Shown here: in pieces, positions 48,032-63,965 of the stretch
Position numbering within the stretch: the first letter of the stretch is position 1
Layout of the letters: the number at the start of each line of letters is the position of its first letter
NCBI GenBank assembly: GCA_028023455.1
Contig: JAQFVV010013059.1
Span: forward strand, 62,001-126,000
DNA: 64,000 nt
From: Epiperipatus broadwayi
Lineage: Eukaryota > Onychophora > Udeonychophora > Euonychophora > Peripatidae
Reading direction: 5' to 3'
Made by a program: the position numbers and the translations under genes
Notes under the pieces: model-generated
What the model was told of the DNA's origin: nothing
What the model saw: only the letters and a program-made list of their open reading frames with translations
Databases searched by the model: none

Positions 48032-48625
48032 ATTTGTAAATAAGATAGTAACAAAGCAGCTCTTGCAATCAGTGATTATAATAACTTTAGAAGCTAAAAG
48101 AAATTTATTTAAATTTATTAAAAATGCAGATTATCCTCAGTGTTTTGTTTTTGTCACAGTGTAATTTACTTTTGACTTTTTTAGTGTGCAACTTATAAAA
48201 CAAATAAGTTAAAAGTGAATCATCTTAGGATTTAATTATTTTAATCGAATACATTTATTGATGATATAATTTCAATTTGCAAATGACTGTTTCTAATTGA
48301 TGCCATACTTTGTTATATCTTAATTAAAAAATATTTAATATCATACAGATAATTTTTTTAAATTTATATTATTTAAAAATATAATACATTTACTCATATA
48401 GATATATTAAAAAATGCATAAAGCAAACGTAACTTTATGCATTCTTTAATTTACCCTTTTATAGTTATATTTGGAGATTTTTCAAAATGTAAATTAATTA
48501 TTAATTAATTGTGATTTATATTTGGAACATGTTATATGTATATATAATAACTATTAAGATCTTAGTTTATTTAAATTTGCTTGTGTTTAAAATAGTCTTG
48601 AAATCAATTATACTTAATAACATAA
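48032..48625. other. AT-rich intergenic DNA, nothing recognised
   Basis: No gene or repeat seen. Confidence 0.5.
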
Positions 48626-49830
48626 AGAAGTGAGACACGCAATTAAATTTATGCAGAAGGGAAAAGCTCCAGGTAATGATGGAATTATAATCGATATATT
48701 AAAAGAAGCAGATGAAGAAATAGAAAAAAATTAACCAAAGTTATATACCAAATGTCTAAATGATAAAGATGGATCAGATGATTGGAAGATTGCAAACTTA
48801 ATAATATTAATATTTTAAAAAGGTGATAAAGAAGGTATTAGAAATTAGAGACCTATCAGTCTTTTATCAGTTTTATATAAAAATTTTATCAAAATAATTA
48901 CAAGTCATCTACAGAGAACATTGGATTTCCACCAATCAAGAGAACAAGCTGGATTTAAAAGTGATTTTAGTATAGTAGATCATATCCAAGTATTGAGAAA
49001 TGTTATAGAAAGGAAAGGTGTAAGACAGGGTGACTCCATATCTCCAAAACTTGCAATGCTGCAAGAAATATTTTGTGAATGGGAAACTAAAGGAGTAAAA
49101 GTAAATGGAGATTATTTAAGTCATTTATATTTTTCAGATGATGTAGTTGTTTTTGCAAACAATGCTTTAGAGTTTCAGGAAATGTTGCAAAAGTTATCAG
49201 ATGAAAGTAGGATTAAAGGTAAATAAATGTTAAAAAGACTAAAGTAATATTCAATGGATTTTTTCAAGAGATGAAAATAAAGATTGATTATGATAAGTTA
49301 GGAGAAGTTAACAACTACAAATTCCTTGGTCAGATTATTATTACAGATAAAAACCTATTGGATAAAGTTAATCATAGAATTAAACCTGTTTGGAATGTTT
49401 TTGGTAGAAATAATTGAATATTAAAAGGAACTATGCCTATGTGTTTGAAAAGGAAGGTTTTTAATAAATGTGTTTTACAAGTTCTTACTTATGGTATGTT
49501 AGGAGTAAAAAGAAGATATCGAAAACCCAATATATGGATAAAAAAACAAACAGATGTTGACATCATTGAAAGAATTAAAAGACTGCAGTGAAGCTGAGCT
49601 GGACATATTGCTAAAAGAGATGATAATAGATGGACAATTAAAATCTTAAATTGGATTTCAAAAGATTGTAAAATATCCACAAAGAAACCGCATGTGAAAT
49701 GAATAAAATAAGAAAGTGTGCAGGGGTGATATAGAGAAGAGAGGCTAAAAATTAAAGAAGATGCATTAAACATGGAGAAATCTTCATCCTGCAGTGAATT
49801 GATAATGATTGGTGATGATGATGATACTAT
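48626..49830 (+). mobile_element. RTE-type LINE, degenerate internal-deleted copy
   Basis: Plus-strand relative of the element at 49,930-53,205. Remnants: RHAIKFMQKGKAPGNDGII, RPISLLSVLY, FHQSREQAGFKSDFS, KGVRQGDSISPKL, LYFSDDVVVFANNALEF (usual FADD is FSDD). About 75 codons between the VIERT-like point and KGVRQGD are deleted, which removes motif A. Several stops. The 3' end has the conserved CTGCAGTGAATTGATAATGA and a GATGATGAT tail. Starts abruptly (5'-truncated). Confidence 0.85.
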
Positions 49831-49961
49831 TAGATAAAAGTCTTTCTTTTATCTAAGGAGTTTGATTCAGACTTGGATTTTTAAATATTGGTAGCATACT
49901 GAAACTGTAGCAGTTGGTTATATTCTATTCATCATCATCATTATCAAACATTATCAATCCA

Positions 49962-51524
49962 CTACAGGATGAAGGTCTCTCCAAGTTTAATCCATCTTCT
50001 CCGATCTTTAGCTTCTCTTCTCCACATCACCCCTGCACACTTTCTTATTTCATCCATCCATCTCACATGTGGTCTCTTTCTGGATCTTTTACAATCTCTT
50101 GGAATCCAGTTTAAAATTTCAATTGTCCATCTATTATCATCTCTTCTAACAATATGTCCAGCCCAACTCCACTTCAATCTTTTAATTTTTTCAATGGGGT
50201 CAGTAACACCTGTTTGTTCTCTTACCCATACATTGCATTTACGATCTCTTCTTGTTACTCCCAACATACATCTCTCCATACTTCTTTGAGTGGTCTGAAG
50301 TCTCTGAATTGCTCTTCTATTAAGTGTCCAAGTCTCAGATCCATAAGTAAGAACTGGTAAAACACATTTGTTAAAAACCTTCCTTTTCAAACACATAGGC
50401 ATATTTCCTTTTAGTATCAAGTTATTTCTACCAAAAGCACTCCAACCAAGTTTAATTCTATGATTAATTTCCTCCATTATGTTTCCATCTGTATTAATAA
50501 TCCGACCAAGGTATTTGTAACTGTTAACTTCTTCTAATTCATCATAATCAATCTTTATTTTTATATTTTGAGCAAATCGATTAAACATTACTTTAGTCTT
50601 TTTAACATTTATCTTTAGTCCTACTTTCCTACTTTCATCTGATAATTCCTGCAACATTTCCTGCAGATCTAAAGCATTATTTGCAAAAACAACTACATCA
50701 TCTGCGAAATCTAAATGACTTAAATAATCATCATTTACTTTCACTCCTTTAGTTTCCCATTTTAATCCACAAAATACTTCATGCAGCACTGCTGTAAAAA
50801 GTTTTGGAGATATGGAGTCACCTTGTCTTACACCTTTCTCAATGTTGACTTCCCCAGTGTCATTATGTAATCTAATTGTTGCTGTTGCATTTTTATAAAT
50901 ATTCTTTAAAATATGACAATATCCTGGATCTATACCTTGATGATCTAATGCTTTAATCACTGAAGAAATGTTTATAGACTCAAATGTTTTTTCATAATCT
51001 ACAAATCCTAAGCATAATGGCAACTGATATTTATTTGTCCTTTCTATAACTTCTCTCAATACCTGGATATGATCTACTGTACTAAAACCACTTTTAAATC
51101 CAGCTTGTTCTCTTGGTTGATGGAAATCCAATGTTCTCTGTAGACGAGTAGTAATTATCTTGGTAAAAATTTTATATAAAACTGATAAAAGGCTGATAGG
51201 TCTGTAATTTCTAATATCTTCTTTATCACCTTTTTTAAATATTAATATTATTACTGCATTCTTCCAATCTTCCAGTACATCTTTATCATTTAGACATTTG
51301 GTATATAACTTTGCTAAATTTTTTTTTATTTCTTCACTTGCTTCTTTTAATATATCAATTATAATTCCATCATTACCTGGAGCCTTTCCTTTCTTCATAC
51401 ATTTAATTGCATGTCTCACTTCTTCATTTAAAATTCTGGGCAATTTGGAAGATGTAATAGATATAGGAGGTACTTGTTCTTTATTACTATATAATTCTTG
51501 ATAAAAATCTTCTACCAATTTCAT
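49962..51524 (-). pseudogene. RTE reverse transcriptase part of ORF2
   Basis: 520 codons. KAPGNDGI (about 48), IFKKGDKEDIRNYRPISLLS (about 95-114), EQAGFKSGFSTVDHIQVL (about 139), LGFVDYEKTFESI (motif A, about 172; the usual KAFD is KTFE but the catalytic Asp is kept), GVRQGDSISPKLF (motif B, 231), LDFADDVVVFAN (motif C, FADD 273-276), YKYLGRIINTDG. The C-terminal WAGHIVRRDDNRW then RDCKRSRKRPHVRW signature is typical of the RTE/BovB side. Intact apart from the frameshift that separates it from the endonuclease. Confidence 0.9.
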
Positions 51525-52900
51525 GATGTCATCTCTCCTTTTAGTAATAATTCCATCTTTTTTCTTATTGCAGATATAAATTTCCTACCAATACCAAAAT
51601 GTTGTTTTACATTCTTAAGACTTTTATTTTCCTCTACAGCTTTCCTTACTAGTTCACAGTTACACTTTCTTATATCATTTTCAACTCTTTTCTGCACCAT
51701 TTTACAAAATTCGAGATATTCAATTTTTTTTAATGCATCATTTTTGTATATCTTCATATTCCTTCTTTTCTTCATAAATCCTCTAGTCTCAGTAGAAATT
51801 TTATTGGTCAATTGCTGTTTCTTTCTACCAGCTATCTTTGTTGCAGTTTTCAAAAGTGTATCAGTTATTTTCATATTAATTTCATTCAAATCTGAATCAT
51901 GTTCAAAATCTACTAATACTTGAAACCGATTTGTAAGTTCTAATCTAAATTCATTAAAATGTTTCTGAAGATTAGGAATATCAACTGTAAATATTGTTTT
52001 TCTTAATAATTTTTGTTTCTCTAGTTTTACATTAACACGTATCTTACACCTTACTAATCGATGATCACTTCCTGTGTTAAATTTATTAAGAACATTACAA
52101 TCTTGAAATATGTATTTCCTGTTAGTCAAAATATAATCCAATTCTGCTGTACCTTCATTTGGATGCTTCCATGTCCATTTCCTTTTAACATTTTTCTCAA
52201 AAAAAGAATTCATAATATAAAGTTTTTCTTTTTGTGCAAACTCCACAAGTCTATGTCCACTCTCATTTCTATTACCATAACCAAAATTACCCACATCACT
52301 TTCATCTTTCATTTTTTTTTTACCAATTCTAGCATTAAAGTCTCCCATAACAATTTTAAAATGTTGTTTACTCTGATCAAAAGCCTTTTGTACATCCATA
52401 TAAAAATCTACTACTTCATCACTATGAGAACTTGTTGGGGCATAAACCTAAATTATCTGCATTTGGTATCTGCTATTAAGTTGTATAACTAATCTTGCCA
52501 CTCTGTCTGATACATCATCAATCTCCACAATATTGTTCTTCCACTTTTTATTTATAATGAATCCTACTCCACTTGTATTTCCAATATTTGTGCGTTTATA
52601 ATAGAGTATATGTCCACTTTTTAAATCAATTGTCTCTTCACCTTTTCTTCTAACTTCACAAAGTCCAATAATGTCCCATTTAATATAAGAGAGTTCTTCT
52701 TCTAATTCTTGCAATCTTCCTTCACTTGAAAGTGATCTGAAGTTGTAAGTACCTAAATAAAAAGTCATCATCAAATGGCAGCCTGGGTCCGCAATCAGTG
52801 GATTCTTAGCACCCTCCACCTTCGGCCACCAACCGCTGCCTTGGTTGGTGACTTTACAGCCTCCTGGGAATAAGGGCCATGCTTTATTTTTGTCTGTCAT
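51521..52900 (-). pseudogene. RTE endonuclease part of ORF2
   Basis: Starts at 52,900; a second ATG near 52,770 precedes LGTYNFRSLSSEGRLQELEE (Asn motif). GLCEVRRKG carries the catalytic Glu. A TAG near 52,455 interrupts the frame after YQMQII. The same frame resumes with VYAPTSS and FKIVMGDFNARIG (catalytic D/N), TAELDYIL, and GSDHRLVRCKIRV (catalytic D/H). The frame ends at 51,521 because of the shift near 51,560. This domain type is often mis-annotated as craniofacial development protein 2-like; it is a retrotransposon endonuclease. Confidence 0.9.
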
Positions 52901-53205
52901 AATTGTATATATGTATTGGGAAAATATTTATCCTTTACACAAACATTCATTCTGCCTTATCAGGTACTGAGAAGAAAGACCATGGTGTTTCTTGATCTTA
53001 AACTCAGAGGTAAAAAGCCAATAAACTCACCACACTGGCTAGTGCATGTTGGTGAGCAGCCCATCCATGTTCGTGTACTATATGAATAATCACATAGTAA
53101 TAACAGCTGCAACAACAAGAACGTATGGAGTGGACATTAGGAATTTGCCCTGCTCGGTTCCTTTAAGGCCTCCAAGAGGAATCAAAGGGTCTCCTTTCAG
53201 TTAAT

Positions 53206-55187
53206 AGCATATATTCGATTAAAAATGATGGGTAGTTAAAATGATTATAAATAACTGATACTTAAAACTATTTAGTGCTGTATTTAAGACCACAAATGTA
53301 CCAAATATAACACTAATTTGTTGTAGTATTTGTGTTTTGTTAAAAATCTAACAATTAAATTGTTATCACTAATTTACATTTTCTCTTGAAAAGTATTCAA
53401 AATTATTCATGTTAATATCCACAATGCAATGTATTATTTTTACTTTTTGACTAAGTCACTGTGAAGTTATTATCTAAAATTTATATACACACATATAAAT
53501 AATCAAAATTATCCCAAATTCACAACTCAACTAGGCCTTTAATCTTTACACATATAAATGTAATTAAAATTGAATGTATGATAGCATGTGATTGCCTTTA
53601 ATAAAAAGTTTTATATTAGTTTATGGGTAAATTTGAAATTTATATATTCACTAAAATTATTGTGATAACCACATAATTAGTAGAATCAATAATGTATTTA
53701 TTTAAAGATGATACTGTTAAATGGGTGAGTGCATGGAATTAGATAGTTTGTAATAAACACTGACACATAAAAAATAAAAAGAAGAATTAAAGAATCTTTA
53801 TTATTAAAAATTTATGATTCTGAAGCAATCAACTTATTTAAAAGTTTTTTTTTAATATTAAGAGTGTATGGGAAATAAGTGGATATGTGGGTAATATTTT
53901 GTTCAAATATATTGTTATTTGGTTGTTCTTTACACTTGAAAAGTCTGCTTGTAGTAGTGAAACCATTGGTTAGTTTTGTTGAGTTGTGAATTTGAAGTAA
54001 TTTTTATTACATATATATATATAATTGAAAAAAATTCTCCACACACTACTTAATATCATTGCACTAGACATTTTATCAAATTGACTACTCACATAAAATA
54101 ATTATGTACGTATCCTACCTCCACTGGTATAGAAAAAGCCAGTGAGAATTACAAATATAAATGATCATTTTAGGTAAGCAATCAGTTTGATAAAAAGACC
54201 AGTGCATTAATATTATGCATTGATATTAAGCAGTGTGGAGAAAGTTGGTCTCTTCAATATTTATATATGTTTGAAGTGCTGTACTGATAAATTTATGTAT
54301 GGATTTGATACAATATTAAGAACAGCATTTATTTATAATAAATTTTAATATTAATACAATCATGTGACTTAATCTCAGCACTCTGTTGCAGGCATATCTT
54401 AAAATTAATAAATTTTTATTTAACATAAAAAACAGATCAGTATTTTATACTATATTTACAAATATTTTGTGGTATAGTTATGAATGCATGGGTTGTTATG
54501 TTCATAATATGAGTTTCAAATGTGAACTGAATGAACCTTGAAATTTTTCAGATCATAGAATTTTTCAGATATGTGAAACTACATCTATTTTAATCATCCA
54601 ATAATAGTGAGGATGTCTGCATAATATGTATCATTTTTTTATATCTTATCTAAAGTTTTCACCCATTCTGAATAAATATATATTATATTACTACCGTAAG
54701 TGAAATTAGATATAGCTTTCTTCTTTTATGAGAATTTATACATCCTATTCATAATTGAATAATGATAATTTTTTATGTTCTTTTTATCTGCACTTTTATT
54801 ATAAAATCCTTTTCTATTCTAATGCACATGACATTTTATTATTAAATTTAAATTTAAACATATTTCTTTACTTCTTCTATGTAATGTTTTATTATTTTTC
54901 ATTTATTTTTTTTATTTAATTTATTTATTGTCATTCTTTTTGATTTATTTTATAATACATCCAAGTCCAACCTTCTTTTCTTCTACATGTATGTTAAACA
55001 ATCTGATATACATATTGTAATAAGTTAGGTAGTTAAGGAAAAGTAGAAATAAACCCAGACATAAATTTTTGTAGATATTTTTCTACATTTCCTGGAAAAT
55101 AAGCCTGTAAAGAGTTAAATAACTCATTTAAAATAAAATTTTATTATAAATTAAACTTTTAAAAAGGTCTGAATAAATATAAATATT
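53206..55187. other. AT-rich intergenic DNA, nothing recognised
   Basis: No coding or repeat signature seen. Confidence 0.5.
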
Positions 55188-58524
<3,337 letters not shown>

Positions 58525-58885
58525 TTTAATGTATATATCATATCTAACATGTGCATATAGTTATATATGTGTAATAAACCAGTAACAAACTTTTTTAGTT
58601 AAAATTGTTTGATAGTTTTATTTTAAAACAATTTTTTTTAAAAAAAAGTTAAAAAAGAAAACTGAAGATGGATATTTAAAATGATTTTGAAAAGCTAAAG
58701 AAGAAAACTCACCATTATTATTTAAAACAATAATTGCTAGTTTTCTTCTTTAGTTTTTTTTAAAAAAAACAATTGTTTTAAAATAAAAACTATCAAACAA
58801 TTTTAAATAGAAAATTTAGGTACTGATTTATTACACATAAATAATTATGTACACATACTAAATATGATATATACTTTAAGAGTAT
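58525..58885. repeat. Foldback element
   Basis: Left arm: GTATATATCATATCTAACAT, TGTGTAATAAACCAGTA, AAAATTGTTTGATAGTTTTA, TTTTAAAACAATT. Right arm is the complement, from about 58,725 to 58,880. Arms of about 140 bp, diverged, spacer about 70 bp. Very AT-rich and non-coding. Confidence 0.8.
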
Positions 58886-60352
58886 ATATATTAACTTACT
58901 GCAGGAATATCTAATGACATATATTAACTATATTTATGATATTTTATTTAAAGTAAAATTATATGTAATCTTAAATTTTGCCTCCAGAAGTATGTTTGTG
59001 TCTTATGGTGATATTATACAGTTCATTTATTTTAAAATTAGTCAGTTTGTATATTAAATGTAGTAAGTCATTGAATAAGTTAAAGTTTTAAGTTATAAAA
59101 CTGTTATTATAAGATATTTCTTTATGATCACTTAAAAATAAAATGAGTTTAATTATTCTTAAAGTAGCAGTCAAGATAATTATGTAATTATAAATATTTT
59201 AAAATCATAGATTTAATATTTTTATCAACATATTGCTTATTTTTAATTTAAAAATGCAAATATACACTAAATGTAGTTTAGGCAATGTTTATTAAATTAA
59301 ATTGTTTTAAAATAAAAATTTTGAATAGTTTAATAATATTCTATTACCTTCTATACTAATAATAGTCACAATTTATTTAAAACAATTTTAATTAATAGTT
59401 TTCAATCATTCAGGTGTGTGTGCATGTATAATATTTGTTTTGACTTAAGAAACTGTTTTAAAGAAATTGATTATAATTTATACCCTTTGTTTAAAGAAAT
59501 TAAAATTTTAATAATTCATGTCATAATGACTTGTTTAAAAATATTTATTATTTTTAAAAATATTATATTATTTTAATTTTGAGAACTTTAAAAAATACTT
59601 AAATAAATTTATTGATACTGCAATATTTATTTATTGTTAATAATCATTTGTAAATTTATTATGTGATATTAGTTTATTTTGTCTAAAAAATCCAGACAGC
59701 TTTTTAAAAAAAATATTTTTAGAATATCTTTCATGACAGTTAGTGGTTAAATTGATATCAATTAATTAACACCCTAAATTTCTCAATCATTGATTTTTTT
59801 CATATCACCTTACTTACCATATAAAAGCAATTGACCACATGTTTTAACGTGCTTATTCATCTTTCTTTTAACCCAATTATACTTTGGGATAACAGAATCT
59901 TGTCTTCTAGCCAATTCGACCCTGGTGAATTTTTCCATAAGTATTATATGTTAAAATGCATATTTTACCATATATTTTATTATATAAAAATTTGGCTAAA
60001 AAATTATGGTAGAAAGTGGGGAATTCAAAATTCTTCTTCTTATAATAGACATAAGCCCTGCCCTGACATGTTTAGCCATTGTCTGTTGCCAAGGCTGTAA
60101 AACATTTGGAATTTTATGTCATTGTTTAAAGAAAATAGTTCCAATGACCAAAAACATGTTTATTTGTGAATTTATTACGGTTTTAAATATTTTTTTACAA
60201 TAATTTATACTATATTTATTAGATATCAAGAAATATAAATTATTAATAACTTATTTTGACTTGAAATACTTTATTTTCAAAAATATAATGTTATATTAGC
60301 AGCAAATTTAAACATGGTTTGAAGCAATTTACAAGATTAGCTTCTACATAAG
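58886..60352. other. AT-rich intergenic DNA, nothing recognised
   Basis: Short frames near 59,831-60,203 have no motif. Confidence 0.5.
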
Positions 60353-60365
60353 CATTCTACTTATA
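60353..60365. repeat. Target-site duplication, left
   Basis: CATTCTACTTATA, repeated exactly at 60,452-60,464. Confidence 0.8.
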
Positions 60366-60451
60366 AACAAAGCAAAACTCTCCATACAGTATTGCTTATC
60401 AACAATTAATGTGCTAGTATAGGAAATGTGATTATGTGATGCTTAATGGTT
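60366..60451 (-). mobile_element. 86-bp miniature member of the ribozyme-bearing 456-bp family
   Basis: Plus strand: complement of the family 3' terminus (GCAAAACTCTCCATACAGTA at 60,372-60,391), then a direct copy of the unit start (TCAACAATTAATGTGCTAGT onward to GATGCTTAATGGTT). Read on the minus strand, this is an inverted unit start followed by the sense 3' end, the same layout and same two ends as the 23,457-25,154 array but with everything between deleted. A 13-bp target duplication flanks it. No ribozyme remains. Confidence 0.85.
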
Positions 60452-60464
60452 CATTCTACTTATA
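60452..60464. repeat. Target-site duplication, right
   Basis: Exact match to 60,353-60,365. Confidence 0.8.
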
Positions 60465-61980
60465 GTTACAAGTATGAAAATATCACAATTTTGCAATAAA
60501 TATTCAAAAAATTAAAACTTTTAAAGCATAATTTGTTAGATATAAGAGAAATAAATAAATATTTGTTTGAATTTTTAAAAATAATAAGAAATAAGAAATA
60601 TTTTGTTGATTTTGTAAACTGAAAATAATCTTTCTAGAAACAATGACATGTAAACTCTTTGTTTTGATTACGATCTCAATTTTTAAATATTTACAGAAAC
60701 AAAATGTGAACATTTAAAATTTATTTCAGTAGTAAACAAAAATATCTATCAAATAAAGTCAAATTTATTATTATCTGATAAGTAATAATCATTTTATCAT
60801 ATATTTTACATTGATGTGTGAGACAAAGAAAAACATCAAAATTCTGACTTATGAGAGAGTTAATGTTTTAACTTATTAACCATAAAATTTGTTGATTTTA
60901 AATCATTAATTGCTAGAATAATATCTTCTCAGGCAGCTTGACCATCTGACTACAGTATCTTCTGAAAATATGCATCAAAAGAAAATTTTTAAACAACTTG
61001 GTATCAATGGAAGGAAATGATAAGTTGTCACATTGCTTTATAATGACAGGAATTCTCATGGAGGTATAGGTATAAATAATTATATTTCTAGAACTATAAT
61101 TAATTTTTAAATTATTGTCTATTCATGCTTAACTTTATAAATAAATTATTACATTTTATTTTACAATTAATTATAAACTGTATATTTGCTTTGTTATTTG
61201 TTATGCTAAATCTTGTTTTTAACAAAATTTGAACTTTTCTAACTTGAAGAATATCTTAAGAATAATAAAAAGCAGCTGTAAAATAATAATTCTGAAAGTT
61301 TGAAGTGAAGTATTTTAGTAATATTATGACTTCATAATTAATATTATGTTCTGTGAAAAAAGAGTGCTATTCTAATTTTAAAATAAGCAAAATGTTTATT
61401 TGAACATCCTTATAATTGAAAAATGGAAATATTGCATTCCTAGAAATTGTATTTTATTTTTTTATAATGATTAACTTTCTGATTATGCATTTTATTGCTA
61501 GATAAAATATGTGTGCTGAAATATACTTAATTTTAGGAGAATGTTTTACTTTCTATGGAATAGTTAAGGCTTTACTTCATTAGCATTTGAAATCAATTAA
61601 TATATATATATTGTAACGATATATAAATATGTCATTACATTAATTTAAAATAAAAACTTAAAAGTTCGCAAATAAAAGTAAAAAACTAAACGCTAAAATT
61701 AAAATGTTTGTTAAACGTATATACATTCGCACAGATGCTAAACTTTAAAAATATTTTTTTCATAAACAAAAAAAAAATAAGTATCTGAACGTATTTTTTT
61801 AAATAAAAAAATACAAGATTGAAATATAAAAATATTTTAATAAAAAAATAACATAAGTTAAAATAAAAACAGGTATTAATTAATTCCTGTAATTTGTAAA
61901 TGGAAATGATTGTTTATTAATTATCTAAAAGCTGTGTAATTAAAAAGTCAGATGAAAAGTTAGATAAGAGAAGAAAGACA
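60465..61980. other. AT-rich intergenic DNA, nothing recognised
   Basis: No gene or repeat seen. Confidence 0.5.
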
Positions 61981-61984
61981 TTTT

Positions 61985-62115
61985 TAGCTTGACCAATGGA
62001 AGCACTAAGCCTTGGCTCGGACCCTAACGAAAGTGATAGACTAGTGACGTTTTGTTCATTGAATCCTTGTGGATAATATAAAAAGGGAAATACAGTTTTT
62101 TCTGACAGTTCCAGC
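61985..62115 (+). promoter_or_regulatory. Candidate TATA promoter
   Basis: CCAAT box at 61,993-61,997, CRE-like TGACGTTT at 62,045-62,052, TATAAAAAG at 62,077-62,085. About 30 bp downstream is a pyrimidine-rich TTTTCTGACAGTTCC that could hold an initiator. Spacing fits a Pol II core promoter on the plus strand. The segment is less AT-rich than its surroundings. It could equally be the promoter inside an LTR. Confidence 0.4.
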
Positions 62116-62400
62116 GTTTTGTGTTTGAGAGATGTGGTATGACGCACATACCACACTCTCTATAAAAAAAAAAAAATGAAAAGACTGTGATACCTTGAAC
62201 CAGCTATTGCCATCTCCAGAACATTACCTTCCAATGGAGGCGTCACAGGAATTAAAAGCTAAACCTGGACTCTTCTACCATAAGCTATATGAAATGAACA
62301 ATTATTAAAATCAATCAAGAACTTTCGTCAAGTTTTACAAATTGGTAAACAAGCCAACTTAAATGTTAAAATGGACTCTTATCTGACTTTTGTAAGTTTT
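62110..62400 (+). other. Possible first exon with splice donor
   Basis: A GC-richer leader ends at ATGGACTCTTATCTGACTTT followed by GTAAGT at about 62,391-62,396, a consensus donor. It would encode only MDSYLTF before the intron. No downstream exon is recognised, so this is a guess from the promoter and donor spacing. Confidence 0.25.
62127..62160. repeat. Short hairpin downstream of the candidate promoter
   Basis: GAGAG-A-TGTGGTATG pairs with CATACCACACTCTC around a 5-base loop ACGCA; a 14-bp stem with one bulged A. It would lie in the 5' part of any transcript from the promoter upstream and is followed by an A13 run. Confidence 0.7.
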
Positions 62401-63734
62401 TAAATCAAATTAATAATGTTTAATTTTATATGTTTTCCGATTGATAAAAATCATTTCCATTTTTTTTTCTTATTGTAAAGATTATTTAAATGTAGGAAAT
62501 TTAAGTTGTTTATAGATGCTTGCATGGATTCGTTTGCGGTTAATTATATTTTGGTTTTCATATTTGATCAAAATATATAGACATTCGATAAATAATGATA
62601 CCTTATGGTGAGTATCTAAAATGTATTTATTCGGATGTCTTTTAAGTTGTTGGTGACAACGCAAGTATCTTATGGTGAATACTATTGGGTTACTTATAAG
62701 TTTCTCTCTGCGATTGTCAGTATCAATAATTTTGTATTTTGATCGTTTATGTTTATTTTGAAATGTTTTTGACCGTGGAATCTATGTAATCGATCTATAC
62801 CCAACATTTTTAAACAAATCTGTGCGAACGTATTTAAATGTTAAAATTAAGTCGGGCATGAATGGCTATATAGTTTTGTAAAGTTGTATTAAGGGAGGGT
62901 AATCTTAGGTTATTCATTTTGTAGTTGAATTGGTTCAATGGATTGGATATATTTGTGTAATTAGTAGATGTAGTATGAGGTCCGCTATGGGCAGGATTAT
63001 AGATATACGCCACACACCCTCTGTTTGCCTATGGATGGGTTTGTAAGTCGGCAGAAGACCGCAGTCCATTCCTATGGAGTTTTTGTTTATTGTTCTACTT
63101 GCCAACAGATGTCACATCCCTGTTGGTGGAGAGTCAATGTCTTCTCTATTCCTACTTATTGTTCAGATGTACATTCCTGACAATATAGTATTTTGTGTTG
63201 TCGTATCATGCTACATTGAATACATGAATGTATCAGATGGATTGGCGCCTATTTGGTTGCGAAATTTGTTGCATAAGGTTAAATCAGGGAAGAATATTTT
63301 CTTTTCAAATGCAGATCTATGTAGTCTATTCATACTTGACTATCTAAATAATAATTAAACTCATTGAAACTTAGTTAAATGTAAAATTAAAAGTTAATAT
63401 AAAAATCTAAAATGTTAAACTTATTCCTCAAAATTTAAATATTATTTTATATGTGCGTAAATAAATATTTTTATATGTTAATTTCTGGCAGTGGCTTTTA
63501 CTCTTTGATATTTAAGATATAAATTAAGATATAGATTTTTATCTCTGCGTCTCCACTGAGCTAGTGACTTGGGCTAACGATCGGAATATTTAAATAAAGT
63601 GGAATCTTAACAGCGCGTATCTGCCTACTTTATAAATTTTTCTAGGCTCAAATGCCTAGATGGCGCCCTTGTAGTGCAGATATTGTTTTTGCGGTTAGAT
63701 TCGATCTTCACTTTCATTCCAATTGGTACAATAT
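62401..63734. other. Less AT-rich segment, no gene named
   Basis: A 94-codon plus-strand frame at 63,074-63,358 begins with a hydrophobic, signal-like MEFLFIVLLANRCHIPV and has a second hydrophobic stretch around IPDNIVFCVVVSCYI. I recognise no family, and an exon, a decayed element or chance are all possible. Base composition from 62,500 to 63,730 is more balanced than most of the window. Confidence 0.3.
63648..63674 (+). promoter_or_regulatory. CTCF-like motif, weak
   Basis: CCTAGATGGCGCCCTTGTAG contains AGATGGCGC, matching the core AGRKGGCRS of the conserved CTCF site; the upstream CCA part does not match. Confidence 0.25.
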
Positions 63735-63965
63735 ATATATATATATGTGTGTGTGTGTGCTCTTCACACAGGTAATGAAGCTATTATAGGTAAGTAAAAT
63801 TATCAAAAGTTACCACCAAGTGCTTTCAGGACAGTTTATAGTCCCATATTCAAGTATGAATATGGGACTATAAACTGTCCTGAAAGTGCTTGGCAGTAAC
63901 TTTTGATAATTTTACTTACATATAATAGCTTCATTACCTGTGTGAAGAGCACACATATATATATT
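63735..63965. repeat. Near-perfect foldback
   Basis: Arms of about 100 bp: GTGCTCTTCACACAGGTAAT, GAAGCTATTATA, GTAAAATTATCAAAAGTTAC, AGTGCTTTCAGGACAGTTTA, CCCATATTC, then the complement. The loop is about 4-6 bases (AAGTATG...). Few mismatches (ACCACCAAG versus CTTGGCAGT side). Flanked by TA/TG simple repeats on both sides. Confidence 0.9.

Larger units (their letters stand above)
49930..53205 (-). mobile_element. RTE-type LINE, near full length, antisense
   Basis: Endonuclease and RT both present in order on the minus strand. The 3' tail is of the GATGATGATG type at about 49,928-49,940. A GC-richer leader (52,901 to about 53,205) probably represents the 5' UTR; its exact end is uncertain. 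Only two coding lesions are visible: a TAG near 52,455 and a one-base shift in a run of six A's (minus strand) near 51,560. Tail to tail with the degenerate copy at 48,626-49,830, about 100 bp apart. Confidence 0.9.

Noticed and set aside
49489-49773. 94-codon minus-strand frame
   Set aside because: Antisense shadow of the degenerate RTE 3' region.
51498-51923. 141-codon plus-strand frame and similar frames at 49,914-50,360 and 52,061-52,492
   Set aside because: Shadows on the opposite strand of the RTE endonuclease/RT; they show no motif of their own.
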